From JAKANM01 sp964356495 (lineage in GTDB: Bacteria > Patescibacteriota > Patescibacteriia > Magasanikbacterales > GWA2-37-8): DNA of 18,450 nucleotides. The notes under the pieces are model-generated. The model ran no database searches. It worked only from the letters and a program-made list of their open reading frames with translations, and was not told where the DNA came from. The DNA lies in contig CAYHHR010000017.1 in assembly GCA_964356495.1 (NCBI GenBank), positions 1-18,450 on the forward strand, written 5' to 3'. How positions within the stretch are numbered: the stretch's first letter is position 1; each line of letters opens with the position of its first letter. The translations under genes and the position numbers were made by a program. Positions 11,878-18,450 of this stretch are shown piece after piece.

Positions 11878-13446
11878 ATGCCCACACTGTACAGAAAATA
11901 TCGACCGCAAAATTTTTCGGACGTTACCGGACAAGATACCATCGTCCAAACCATCCAAAATGAAATTTCCCTAAATCGCCTAGCGCACGCTTATTTATTT
12001 AGCGGTCCGCGCGGCGTCGGCAAGACGACCCTCGCGAGATTGCTCGCTAAAGCCGTCAGCTGTGAAAAAAGGAAAGAAGGAAAATCCGAACCCTGCAACG
12101 ACTGCCCGGCCTGCGACCAAATAAACCGCGGCCGCCACATCGACATCATCGAAATCGACGCCGCCTCGCAAACCGGCGTTGATAATGTGCGTGAAAATAT
12201 TATTGAAAATGCCGGCGTCATGCCGACAGTTTTAAAATACAAAATTTTTATTATCGACGAGGTCCACATGCTTTCGACTTCGGCTTTCAACGCCCTTCTA
12301 AAAACTCTTGAAGAACCACCCGCTCACGTAATTTTCATCCTCGCGACCACCGAACTGCATAAACTGCTAGCCACCGTCGTTTCCCGCTGTGAACGGTATA
12401 CCTTCAAAAAAATCGCGTTCGACAAAATGCTGGAGCGCCTAAAAAAACTCTGCAAAGAGGAAAAAGTAAAAGTTGACAAGGAAGTACTGGAGAGGATCGC
12501 CAGAAAGAGCGAAGGAGGACTTCGAGACGCCGAAAGTTTGCTTGGTCAAATCTTATCACTGAATTTGAAAGAAATCACAATGGAAGACGCTCAGATTGTC
12601 TTACCCCTATCTTCGGCAGAGAGTATTATTGATTATCTAAAATCCGTCATCGATAATAATCCCGGCGCCGCCATCACGCTCATCAACGAACAGGCTGAAG
12701 AGGGGGTAAACCTGGACCAATTTGCTTATGATTTAATAGAAACTTTGCGCGCGATGCTGTTAATCCTGATGAACGCCGACAAAAATGCGGCTGATTCCGA
12801 ATACAGCGCCGAGGCAATCAAGGAATTACGCTCGCTCGCAAATACTCTTCAAACCGGCAAACTGCTTGCCTTCATCGATCTCGCGCTAAAGCGCCGTGGT
12901 GAATTAAAATTCGCTCCCCTGCCTCAATTACCGCTTGAGATGTTGGCGGTGGAAGCGGCGGAGATGATTTCGAAAAACGCCCAAACACCTACAGTTGCCA
13001 TTTCGAACCAATCCTCACCTAACCTCTCCTCTGTGGAGGAGAGGAAGCGTGAACCCTCGCCTCCACAGAGGAGAGGGCAGGGAGAGGTCCCGCCAACACC
13101 CAAAATCACCTCCGACGCCATCAAAACCACGCTGGATCAAATTCGCGGCCGCTGGTCTGAAGTGGTAGAAAAAGCCTCTGCCGATGTTCCTTCCCTCGGC
13201 TTCATTTTGAGTATGTGTTCGCTGATAGACATAAGCGGAGATCTCCTGACACTGTCGGTTCCTTTTGAACTTCATAAGGAAAAACTGGAATCCGCAAAAA
13301 ACAAGATCGCCGTCGAACAATGCCTTGAAACGGCCTTTGCCGAAAAAATTAGGCTGTATTACACGGTCGTCCGGGAAAATAAATCGGAAGCAAACGATTT
13401 AGAAATGACAAAACTGGCGACGGATTTTGGCGGAGTGGTTATATAG
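11878..13446 (+). CDS. dnaX: DNA polymerase III subunit gamma/tau with in-frame palindrome insertion
   Basis: Clamp-loader ATPase of the replisome. From ATG 11878 (MPTLYRKYRPQNFSDVTGQD) it has 522 aa. I preferred this to the TTG at 11860, which would overlap the previous gene; the chosen ATG follows the ATPase stop by one base. Walker A is GPRGVGKT (43-50), the zinc-binding cysteines are C62, C73, C76 and C79, Walker B is DEVH (127-130), and SRC carries the arginine finger. Domain III follows to about residue 365. A linker at about 379-404 is made of a REPIN-like insertion (ending EPSPPQRRGQGEV), then a C-terminal tau-like domain (IRGRWSEVVEKASADVPSLG). No convincing programmed frameshift site lies near the linker. 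Identity is certain. Confidence 0.96.
   Translation: MPTLYRKYRPQNFSDVTGQDTIVQTIQNEISLNRLAHAYLFSGPRGVGKTTLARLLAKAVSCEKRKEGKSEPCNDCPACDQINRGRHIDIIEIDAASQTGVDNVRENIIENAGVMPTVLKYKIFIIDEVHMLSTSAFNALLKTLEEPPAHVIFILATTELHKLLATVVSRCERYTFKKIAFDKMLERLKKLCKEEKVKVDKEVLERIARKSEGGLRDAESLLGQILSLNLKEITMEDAQIVLPLSSAESIIDYLKSVIDNNPGAAITLINEQAEEGVNLDQFAYDLIETLRAMLLILMNADKNAADSEYSAEAIKELRSLANTLQTGKLLAFIDLALKRRGELKFAPLPQLPLEMLAVEAAEMISKNAQTPTVAISNQSSPNLSSVEERKREPSPPQRRGQGEVPPTPKITSDAIKTTLDQIRGRWSEVVEKASADVPSLGFILSMCSLIDISGDLLTLSVPFELHKEKLESAKNKIAVEQCLETAFAEKIRLYYTVVRENKSEANDLEMTKLATDFGGVVI
13013..13089. repeat. REPIN-like palindrome pair inserted in frame in dnaX (copy D)
   Basis: The left arm CCTCACCTAACCTCTCCTC with hairpin on CTCTGTGGAG is followed by an inverted right arm with CTCCACAGAG and GGGCAGGGAGAGGTC. 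13051-13089 is identical to 6680-6718 in cysS. It lies in the linker between domain III and the C-terminal domain and keeps the frame open. Confidence 0.92.
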
Positions 13447-13448
13447 AT

Positions 13449-14282
13449 ATGAAAAAATTTATTACCTTGGGATTATTTTTTTTAGTTTTGCCGATCTCGG
13501 CTCTAGCTGAAACTAATTCGTTGCCGGCAAAAATTAGTTTACCAGTGCCTTTTTATTGGGAAATTCCGGACGGTGTCTGGGTCCCGCCTTGGAGCGGGGC
13601 TTGCGAGGAAGCGAGCATCGCGGCGGTTGAGAGTTTTTATCTAAAGCGACCAAAGAAGATCATCAAAAAAGCCGACGCCAAGGCGGTTATGTCCCCACTT
13701 TTTAAAATCGAAGACCGAATCTTTGGATACAATTCCGATACCTCCGGCGCTGAAATCGTCAGACTCATCAATGATTACACCTCGTTTGACGCCACCCTGA
13801 AAGACAGTCCGACCCTTGAGGAAATAAAAAACGAACTGGCTGCCGGCCGTCCGGTAATTTCTCTGCATTATGGTTATGATCTGAATAATCCGCGCCATCG
13901 TTTTCGCCGCGGCGGTTCCTCCTATCACGTAATGGCAATCACTGGATACGATGATACGAAAGATGAATTTTTGGTGAACGATTCCGAGCTTCCCTACGGC
14001 ATTGACTTTCGCTATAAATATGGTATTATTCTTTCCACTCTTCACGATTTCAACCATCAGACCAAAAAAGCCGATGGGCCTGCCAGAGTCGTGTTCACAG
14101 CACCGAAAATGATCGCAAAGGCGGCAGGTTCAAATCGCATTTACTTGATTCGCGACAACAAAAAATATTACATTTCCAGTCCGTTGGTATTTGGCAATCA
14201 CCGCTGGAAATGGAGCCTGGTGAAACCAATAGCAAAGGATCAACTTGATCAAATGACTAGCGGTGAAAATATTAATAAATAA
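13449..14282 (+). CDS. Secreted C39-like cysteine peptidase
   Basis: 277 aa with a signal peptide (MKKFITLGLFFLVLPISALA, cut after residue 20). The papain-like C39_2 fold is suggested by the predicted nucleophile C52 in WSGACEEASIAA, H160 in SSYHVMAITGYDD and N177/D178 in FLVNDSE, with YWEIPDGVWVPPWSG before the cysteine in place of the more usual QxxxCG layout. About 80 residues follow, with IYLIRDNKKYYISSPLVF resembling a short cell-surface binding repeat. The function could be cell-wall or protein processing outside the cell. It begins 2 bases after the dnaX stop without a Shine-Dalgarno, so it is probably co-transcribed. The catalytic residues are inferred from motifs. Confidence 0.8.
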   Translation: MKKFITLGLFFLVLPISALAETNSLPAKISLPVPFYWEIPDGVWVPPWSGACEEASIAAVESFYLKRPKKIIKKADAKAVMSPLFKIEDRIFGYNSDTSGAEIVRLINDYTSFDATLKDSPTLEEIKNELAAGRPVISLHYGYDLNNPRHRFRRGGSSYHVMAITGYDDTKDEFLVNDSELPYGIDFRYKYGIILSTLHDFNHQTKKADGPARVVFTAPKMIAKAAGSNRIYLIRDNKKYYISSPLVFGNHRWKWSLVKPIAKDQLDQMTSGENINK

Positions 14283-14300
14283 ATTTAATTACATTTGAGA

Positions 14301-14323
14301 ATTGGACATTGGGATTTGGGATT
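14301..14323 (+). repeat. Fragment of the TTGGTCATTGGGATTT repeat family
   Basis: ATTGGACATTGGGATTTGGG closely matches the right arm of the inverted repeat at 5491-5575. Only one arm is present here, just upstream of the tRNA. Confidence 0.55.
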
Positions 14324-14335
14324 TAAACACAACAC

Positions 14336-14406
14336 TCCGAGATCGTCTAATGGCAGGACATGAGACTCTGAATCTCATTATCTAGGTTCGAATCCTAGTC
14401 TCGGAA
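14336..14406 (+). tRNA. tRNA-Gln (anticodon CUG)
   Basis: A cloverleaf of 71 bases. Acceptor TCCGAGA/TCTCGGA, D arm GTCT/GGAC with loop AATGGCA, anticodon stem TGAGA/TCTCA with loop CTCTGAA (anticodon CTG, codon CAG), T arm CTAGG/CCTAG with loop TTCGAAT. The first pair is U1-A72, as in E. coli tRNA-Gln. The discriminator is A, and CCA is not encoded (ACA follows), so CCA must be added by the nucleotidyltransferase. The folD start is 10 bases after the 3' end, suggesting a shared transcript. Confidence 0.96.
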
Positions 14407-14415
14407 CAAAATAAT

Positions 14416-15249
14416 ATGACTATCATCAACGGCAAAGCCATCGCCGCAAAAATTGAAGCTGACGTCAAAGCTCGCGTCGCGAAACTAAAAAAGAAAGGCA
14501 AGAAAGTTCGCCTTGACGTTATTTTGGTCGGCGAAAATCGCGCTTCCGAGACTTACGTACACCGCAAACAAGAAGCCGCCCTGCGCGTTGGCATTGATTT
14601 TCATCTGCACACCCTCCCAGTCGATATCACAAAAAACACCTTGATTAAAAAAATAAAATCAGCTCAAAAAGGCTCCTCCGGTTTATTGATCCAATTGCCG
14701 TTGCCGGAAGAATTATATACGCCGGAAATTTTAAATTCTATAGACCCCGACATAGACGTCGACTGTCTAACGCACGAAAACCTCGGCCGTTTGGTGACGC
14801 AAGATGGCTTTATCACACCACCAACCCCCGCCGCCGCGCTAGAAGTTCTCCGGGATTTAAAAGTAAATTTATCCGGTAAAAATATCACTATCATCGGCAT
14901 GGGCGCTCTGGTCGGCAAACCGCTCGCTATCATGATGGTTAATGAAGGCGCGAGCGTAACGACCTGCAATAGCCGAACCGCCAACATCAAAGAAAAATGT
15001 CTCGGAGCCGACGTCATCATTACCGGCGTTGGAAAAAAGGACATTCTGCGCGGCGACATGGTGAAGCCAGGAGCGATTGTCATCGACACCGGATTTGTTT
15101 TTGAAAATGGAAAACTAATGGGCGACGTAAATTTCGATGAAGTAAAAAACGTTGCCGATTTTATTACACCTACTCCTGGCGGCGTCGGCCCTATCACCGT
15201 TGCGCGTCTACTTCTAAATACCGTCATCTGCGCGGAACGAAAATTATAG
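14416..15249 (+). CDS. folD: Methylenetetrahydrofolate dehydrogenase/cyclohydrolase FolD
   Basis: Interconverts 5,10-methylene-, methenyl- and 10-formyl-tetrahydrofolate in one-carbon metabolism. At 277 aa it has normal length. The catalytic Y47 and K51 lie in SETYVHRKQEAA, the substrate loop is LLIQLPLP, and the C-terminal signature is TPTPGGVGPITVARLL. The dinucleotide-binding loop reads GMGALVGKP where most FolD proteins have GRSxxVGKP, so the usual Arg-Ser that contacts the NADP phosphate is missing; the cofactor preference may differ. DVDCLTHENLGRL replaces the common DVDGFHPxNxGxL. There is no Shine-Dalgarno; the gene follows the tRNA after 9 bases and may be expressed by processing of a tRNA-mRNA. 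Confidence 0.95.
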   Translation: MTIINGKAIAAKIEADVKARVAKLKKKGKKVRLDVILVGENRASETYVHRKQEAALRVGIDFHLHTLPVDITKNTLIKKIKSAQKGSSGLLIQLPLPEELYTPEILNSIDPDIDVDCLTHENLGRLVTQDGFITPPTPAAALEVLRDLKVNLSGKNITIIGMGALVGKPLAIMMVNEGASVTTCNSRTANIKEKCLGADVIITGVGKKDILRGDMVKPGAIVIDTGFVFENGKLMGDVNFDEVKNVADFITPTPGGVGPITVARLLLNTVICAERKL

Positions 15250-15252
15250 CCA

Positions 15253-15296
15253 ATTTTAGCCTATACATTGACAAAAGCCTTATTTTAGGCTATCCT
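15253..15296 (+). promoter_or_regulatory. Consensus promoter with a repeated candidate operator
   Basis: TTGACA (15268-15273), exactly 17 bases, TATCCT (15291-15296). ATTTTAGCCTAT (15253-15264) and ATTTTAGGCTAT (15282-15293) match at 11 of 12 positions, 29 bases apart; the second overlaps the -10 box. They could be sites for a regulator. It drives the gene at 15367. Confidence 0.75.
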
Positions 15297-15302
15297 ATTG
15301 TC

Positions 15303-15366
15303 GCCAAGGCAAACCGCTTTGGTAGCCCTTTAGACAACCAAGGTAGGCCTCGAAAGGAGGGACCAA
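15303..15366 (+). promoter_or_regulatory. Structured leader with strong Shine-Dalgarno
   Basis: CCAAGGC (15304-15310) pairs with GCTTTGG (15316-15322). The latter can instead pair with CCAAGG (15338-15343). CCTC (15348-15351) can pair with GAGG (15357-15360) across GAAAG, which would mask the Shine-Dalgarno AAGGAGGG seen 6 bases before the ATG. No known riboswitch is recognised. Confidence 0.5.
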
Positions 15367-15993
15367 ATGATCGTATTGGCAGTTTTAGTTCTCGCTGTAA
15401 TAGCCGCAATCATCATCCATGAACGGAACCAACATCCCCAACACACACCCACTCGGCTAATCAAGCTGACGGAGCTTCAGGAGACGTTTGAAGCAGAAAA
15501 AAACCGGCTACGGCTAGAAGTCCTGAAGATTGCAGGAGCGCAACAAAATCTGCCTCAGTACTGCCTCGATAGAATCAGACAGGAAGTTTGGGGGAACTCC
15601 TGTGAAAGCTACTACCGACTCAAAACAGACAAACCCGATGGCGGCGTCGAAACCAAGCGCGTCCCATCTACTCTTTGGGACATACTGAGGTGGTGCGTTC
15701 TTCGGAACGATGCGCCAACAATGGAAAAAGCTCGGGAACTCGAAACCAAAAACAACCTGAGTATGAGTGGTGGAGGCCTCCCCAAAAAGAAGATCTACCA
15801 CGTTTACGACACCCGGCGCCGAGTCGACAAGCTGTTCGACACGATGTACCCCAACGCTCCGGCCGAACACAAGGATGCCTGGACCGAAAAGCTCGATCAG
15901 ATGACGATGGCGAACTACCACGAACTGACCTCTGAGCTGTCGGAATACGGCGCAAAACTCATCAACCGCGTGCCGACCTGGCAGATAGACTAG
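15367..15993 (+). CDS. Membrane-anchored orphan protein, unknown
   Basis: 208 aa, no family recognised. An N-terminal membrane helix (about 2-17, IVLAVLVLAVIAAIII) is followed by a charged helical stretch (LIKLTELQETFEAEKNRLRL) and a domain with scattered conserved-looking residues (YCLDRIRQEVWGNSCESYYR, KKKIYHVYDTRRRVDKLF). Four cysteines are present. The gene has a consensus promoter, a strong Shine-Dalgarno (AAGGAGGG) and its own terminator, as does the orphan at 7114, and unlike most genes here. Its codons appear richer in C- and G-ended triplets than its neighbours. This suggests an abundantly made single-gene unit. The function is unknown. Confidence 0.85.
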   Translation: MIVLAVLVLAVIAAIIIHERNQHPQHTPTRLIKLTELQETFEAEKNRLRLEVLKIAGAQQNLPQYCLDRIRQEVWGNSCESYYRLKTDKPDGGVETKRVPSTLWDILRWCVLRNDAPTMEKARELETKNNLSMSGGGLPKKKIYHVYDTRRRVDKLFDTMYPNAPAEHKDAWTEKLDQMTMANYHELTSELSEYGAKLINRVPTWQID

Positions 15994-16015
15994 GCCTTGC
16001 AACAACTAAAGGATA

Positions 16016-16038
16016 AAGCCCCCGCACCGCGGGGGCTT
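16016..16038 (+). terminator. Strong hairpin terminator after the orphan gene
   Basis: AAGCCCCCGC pairs perfectly with GCGGGGGCTT across loop ACC (16016-16038). The T run is poor, but the position 22 bases after the stop fits a terminator. It also argues that dus starts downstream at 16051, not at 15997. Confidence 0.75.
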
Positions 16039-16050
16039 ACTCAATACTAT

Positions 16051-17043
16051 ATGATCCAAGGATTTTGGAAAAAATTAAAAAAACCAATCTTCACCATCGC
16101 CCCGATGGCGAATGTTACCGACGCGGCTTTTCGAAAAATGCTAACCAAGTACGGAAAACCGGACGTAATGTGGACGGAATTTGTTTCTACCGACGGCCTG
16201 ATGTCAGAGGGACGAAAAAATATTTTAATTGACTTGAAGTTCGATAAATCCGAACATCCAATCGTCGCGCAAATTTTCGGATCGAAACCGGAAAATTTTT
16301 ATAAAACCGCCTTATTTTTACAAGAGCTCGGCTTCGACGGCATCGATATCAACATGGGTTGCCCGGATCGAAATGTCGAAAAACAAGGCGCGGGCGCGGC
16401 TCTAATGAAAAATCCAAACCTCGCGCGGGAAATAATTCGAGAGACAATTCGCGGCGCCGGCAAAGTACCCGTTTCAATCAAAACCCGGATCGGCTACAAC
16501 AAAAATAATCTTCCCGAATGGCTCCCGGCCCTGCTCGAGGAAGAACCGGCCGCGATTACAATTCACGCCCGCGCTCGAAAAGAAATGTCGGATGTTCCGG
16601 CGCGTTGGGAACACATTGCCGAAGCGGTGCAAATCAGAAACGCACGCGATAAATCTAAAAATAAAACTCTGATTCTCGGTAATGGCGACGTCAGAAGCCT
16701 CGAAGACGGACTTAAAAAAATCGACGAAACCGGCGCCGACGGCGTGATGGTCGGCCGCGGTCTTTTCGGCAACCCGTGGTTTTTCTCCCACTCCCCCCGA
16801 GCCCCCTCTCGGGCAGAGGGGGACAATTGGCCAACTGTCGAAGATAAGCTCCGCGCTCTCGTCGAACACGCGAATCTTTTCGAGAAAATTCTCGCTGAAC
16901 ACAAAAGCTTCGATATTATGAAGAAGCATTTCAAAGCCTATGCCAATGGTTTCGATGGAGCGAAGGAACTGCGAATTAAATTAATGGAGACAAAAAACGC
17001 TTCCGAAGTTGAACGCATAATCAACAAATACCTTTCTTCCTAA
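16051..17043 (+). CDS. dus: tRNA-dihydrouridine synthase with in-frame palindrome insertion
   Basis: FMN enzyme that reduces uridines in the tRNA D-loop with NADPH. At 330 aa from ATG 16051 it has a TIM barrel with FMN motifs (APMANVTDAAFR, residues 17-28), catalytic C104 in NMGCPDRNVEKQGAGAALM, K144 in VSIKTRIGY, H172 in TIHARARKEM, and the phosphate site NGDVRS and GVMVGRGLFGNPW. A C-terminal helical tRNA-binding domain follows. Residues about 246-259 (SHSPRAPSRAEGDNW region) come from a REP-like hairpin in the loop joining the two domains. The upstream in-frame ATG at 15997 lies before the terminator hairpin and was rejected. The family is certain; the DusA/B/C class is not assigned. Confidence 0.94.
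   Translation: MIQGFWKKLKKPIFTIAPMANVTDAAFRKMLTKYGKPDVMWTEFVSTDGLMSEGRKNILIDLKFDKSEHPIVAQIFGSKPENFYKTALFLQELGFDGIDINMGCPDRNVEKQGAGAALMKNPNLAREIIRETIRGAGKVPVSIKTRIGYNKNNLPEWLPALLEEEPAAITIHARARKEMSDVPARWEHIAEAVQIRNARDKSKNKTLILGNGDVRSLEDGLKKIDETGADGVMVGRGLFGNPWFFSHSPRAPSRAEGDNWPTVEDKLRALVEHANLFEKILAEHKSFDIMKKHFKAYANGFDGAKELRIKLMETKNASEVERIINKYLSS
16785..16830. repeat. REP-like half-element inserted in frame in dus (copy F)
   Basis: CCCCCTCT (16802-16809) pairs perfectly with AGAGGGGG (16815-16822) across CGGGC. CTCCCAC at the left edge and CAATTGG at the right edge match features of copies E and A/B in reverse orientation (CCAATT next to the hairpin). It encodes about HSPRAPSRAEGDN between GNPWFFS and the helical domain. 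Confidence 0.8.
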
Positions 17044-17072
17044 ATTAATTGACCCCTTTGTATACCACTTTT

Positions 17073-18450
17073 TCAGCTAAATTGCAACCCCTCCGGCTTA
17101 TCATCGGCCGGCTTTTCGGATGTGATATTATCAGATAATTTTGGTTTAAGCGGGCTCTCCAATATCTCGATTGGGAGTCCCGACGGCGCTTCACCGCGCT
17201 TGTGGCCGGATTTATGCAGAAGTGGCGTCTTCACGAACGGCAATGGGAAGTGCCACAAAGTGGCCATCTCCTCGGTGTTCATGATATAACCGCCAATCTT
17301 TTTCCACTTCATTTTCCTGGCTTTAAAGACTTTGACAAAACTGGTTTTCAGCAAGTCGCTTTTTTTACGGTTTGAATCATAATGAGCCTGAGTCGATGCC
17401 GCCGGCACGATCGCGTTTCGATCCTGAATATGGAACTGATTCATCGCGCCGACAAGTCCACTGATGCACCGACCGGGATTGTAGACTTCCTTCCTCGCCG
17501 CATAAAGCACCCTGAGTTTATTTTTGAAACCAACCTTCGAAATTTTTTCCTCGATCGCTTCTACAGTCTTTTTCATCCCTGGCGTGACGGCTTCTCCTTT
17601 GCGTTCTTCTTTTTTGTCCTTCGTATCCTTGGGTTCAAAATTCCACTGAATTATATTACCCATCTCGACCGCGAAAAAATTTAAGAAACCGGTCAAAGCT
17701 CCCGCAATACCACCAAGCCCAGACCCCGAGCTTGCGGGTTCTCCTTTCAACAATCTTTTGGCTAGCTCAATCCCCTTTTCTTTCCAGGCACTACTAATCG
17801 GCTCGACTATAATCTGCAACCAAAAATTTTCACCGTGTCCGATTCTGGTAAAATTTTCGAGAATAGCGGCCATCGGGTCGCTAAACACCGCCTCCTTGCT
17901 GAGACTGTATTCGAATTCCTGATAGGTCCTTATCGGATAAGCATTGTCGTTCGCCAATTTAAATTCGATACCGGTCACATCATAATCATCATTTGGAAAC
18001 TTATCAGGAATATTGACGATATAATCCTCAACTTCCGTTATCTCCGCTTCAGGATACTGAGCGTATACCGAAGCTTCAACCAAGTCGCGATATTCTGCCT
18101 CGGTGCGAATTAGAAACTGAATATAGCCTTCAATACTAATAATTTCGAGGCTGAATCTTTTCTGACTTTTGCCTTTCCAAAATTTATCTCCGACATCAAG
18201 ATGCGCAAGCGAGCCGGTTAGATGCGCAAAAATCTGTTCTACCGCCTTTGGTGTTTGCACAAACATTTGCGGCACATCCACTGCAAGCAACACCCACTCC
18301 CAATTATGGACATACTTGGTCGAATTACGATATTCGGCCCACAGGTCTACTCCGGCTTTCAATATATAATATGAAATAAAAACCCAGCCGCCCAACGCAA
18401 AAATGACTGGCGCCTGCTCGGTATTCGGCAAATCAATAAACCACTGCCAG
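17073..18450 (-). CDS. ATPase-less paralog of the TraD/HerA-like protein, 5' end cut by window edge
   Basis: The reading frame is open to the right edge; a TTG at 18431 is possible as a start, but sequence upstream (WQWFID) continues in frame, so I treat the N-terminus as missing. Counting from 18431, 452 aa: a membrane helix (about 9-28), then a domain that aligns with residues about 60-400 of the protein at 9327. Examples are YAQYPEAEITEVEDY versus HAQYPHAEISEEPDY, DPMAAILENFTRIG versus DPLVSILNPLSKIG, and NTEEMATLWHFP versus STEEMASLWHLP. It stops about 65 residues after that last motif, where the paralog's Walker A begins, so no P-loop is present. It is convergent with dus. It may form a membrane scaffold or partner of the ATPase. 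The function is inferred. Confidence 0.85.
   Translation of the reverse strand, partial: WQWFIDLPNTEQAPVIFALGGWVFISYYILKAGVDLWAEYRNSTKYVHNWEWVLLAVDVPQMFVQTPKAVEQIFAHLTGSLAHLDVGDKFWKGKSQKRFSLEIISIEGYIQFLIRTEAEYRDLVEASVYAQYPEAEITEVEDYIVNIPDKFPNDDYDVTGIEFKLANDNAYPIRTYQEFEYSLSKEAVFSDPMAAILENFTRIGHGENFWLQIIVEPISSAWKEKGIELAKRLLKGEPASSGSGLGGIAGALTGFLNFFAVEMGNIIQWNFEPKDTKDKKEERKGEAVTPGMKKTVEAIEEKISKVGFKNKLRVLYAARKEVYNPGRCISGLVGAMNQFHIQDRNAIVPAASTQAHYDSNRKKSDLLKTSFVKVFKARKMKWKKIGGYIMNTEEMATLWHFPLPFVKTPLLHKSGHKRGEAPSGLPIEILESPLKPKLSDNITSEKPADDKPEGLQFS

Noticed and set aside
12430..12460. Programmed frameshift site for a gamma form of DnaX (run of A)
   Set aside because: It lies near residue 187, far before the linker where a gamma product would end, and no stimulatory hairpin is evident.
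14336..14406. tRNA-Gln as a mobile element attachment site
   Set aside because: No integrase and no repeated 3' tRNA segment is found in the window.
15997..16050. Upstream in-frame start for dus
   Set aside because: The extra codons would be encoded by the terminator hairpin at 16016-16038; ATG 16051 gives the standard N-terminus.

Overview
The window looks like a chromosomal segment of a Candidate Phyla Radiation (Patescibacteria) bacterium, most likely Parcubacteria-like. The reasons are the gene mix (pilM, prepilin peptidase and pilin with a lone receiver protein; a membrane-anchored TraD/HerA-like ATPase; compact housekeeping genes), the scarcity of Shine-Dalgarno sites, several start codons placed only 4 to 8 bases after a -10 box (leaderless mRNAs), and short palindromic repeats between and inside genes. 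UGA is used as a stop codon, so the code-25 lineages (Gracilibacteria, Absconditabacteria) are unlikely. The lineage assignment is inference; no rRNA is present.

Layout. Positions 1-1753 (-) carry NAD-dependent DNA ligase, cut by the left edge. Positions 1754-2347 lack protein genes but hold two palindrome-pair repeats (REPIN-like A and B) flanking a self-contained ncRNA locus: consensus promoter, two tandem pseudoknot-like units, a strong hairpin and an intrinsic terminator. The ncRNA promoter overlaps a divergent promoter for ligA. Positions 2348-5408 (-) form a type IV pilus block: prepilin peptidase, major-pilin-like protein, CheY-like receiver, PilM. cysS (+) follows at 5582-7051. An orphan membrane protein with two helix-turn-helix-like repeats (7114-7569, -) and a CorA-like channel lacking the GMN signature (7746-8672, -) come next. 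A probable + strand operon then runs 8746-14282: small unknown protein, TraD/HerA-like ATPase, dnaX, secreted C39-like peptidase. tRNA-Gln(CUG) abuts folD; then an orphan membrane-anchored protein with its own promoter and terminator (15367-15993), a tRNA-dihydrouridine synthase (16051-17043), and, convergent, an ATPase-less paralog of the N-terminal half of the ATPase (17073 to the right edge).

The most unusual signal is a family of REP/REPIN-like palindromes that have gone into open reading frames without breaking them. I see five in-frame insertions in four conserved housekeeping genes: ligA (zinc-finger loop), cysS (two), dnaX (linker) and dus (loop after the barrel), plus two intergenic full-length copies. 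One of the latter supplies the last codons and stop of the prepilin peptidase. In cysS and dnaX an identical 39-base tract is read in the same frame, so two unrelated proteins share the peptide EPSPPQRRGQGEV. This resembles the Rickettsia palindromic elements in logic but has no obvious sequence relation to them. The second candidate for something undescribed is the tandem-pseudoknot ncRNA at about 1990-2242, which I cannot match to any RNA family I know.
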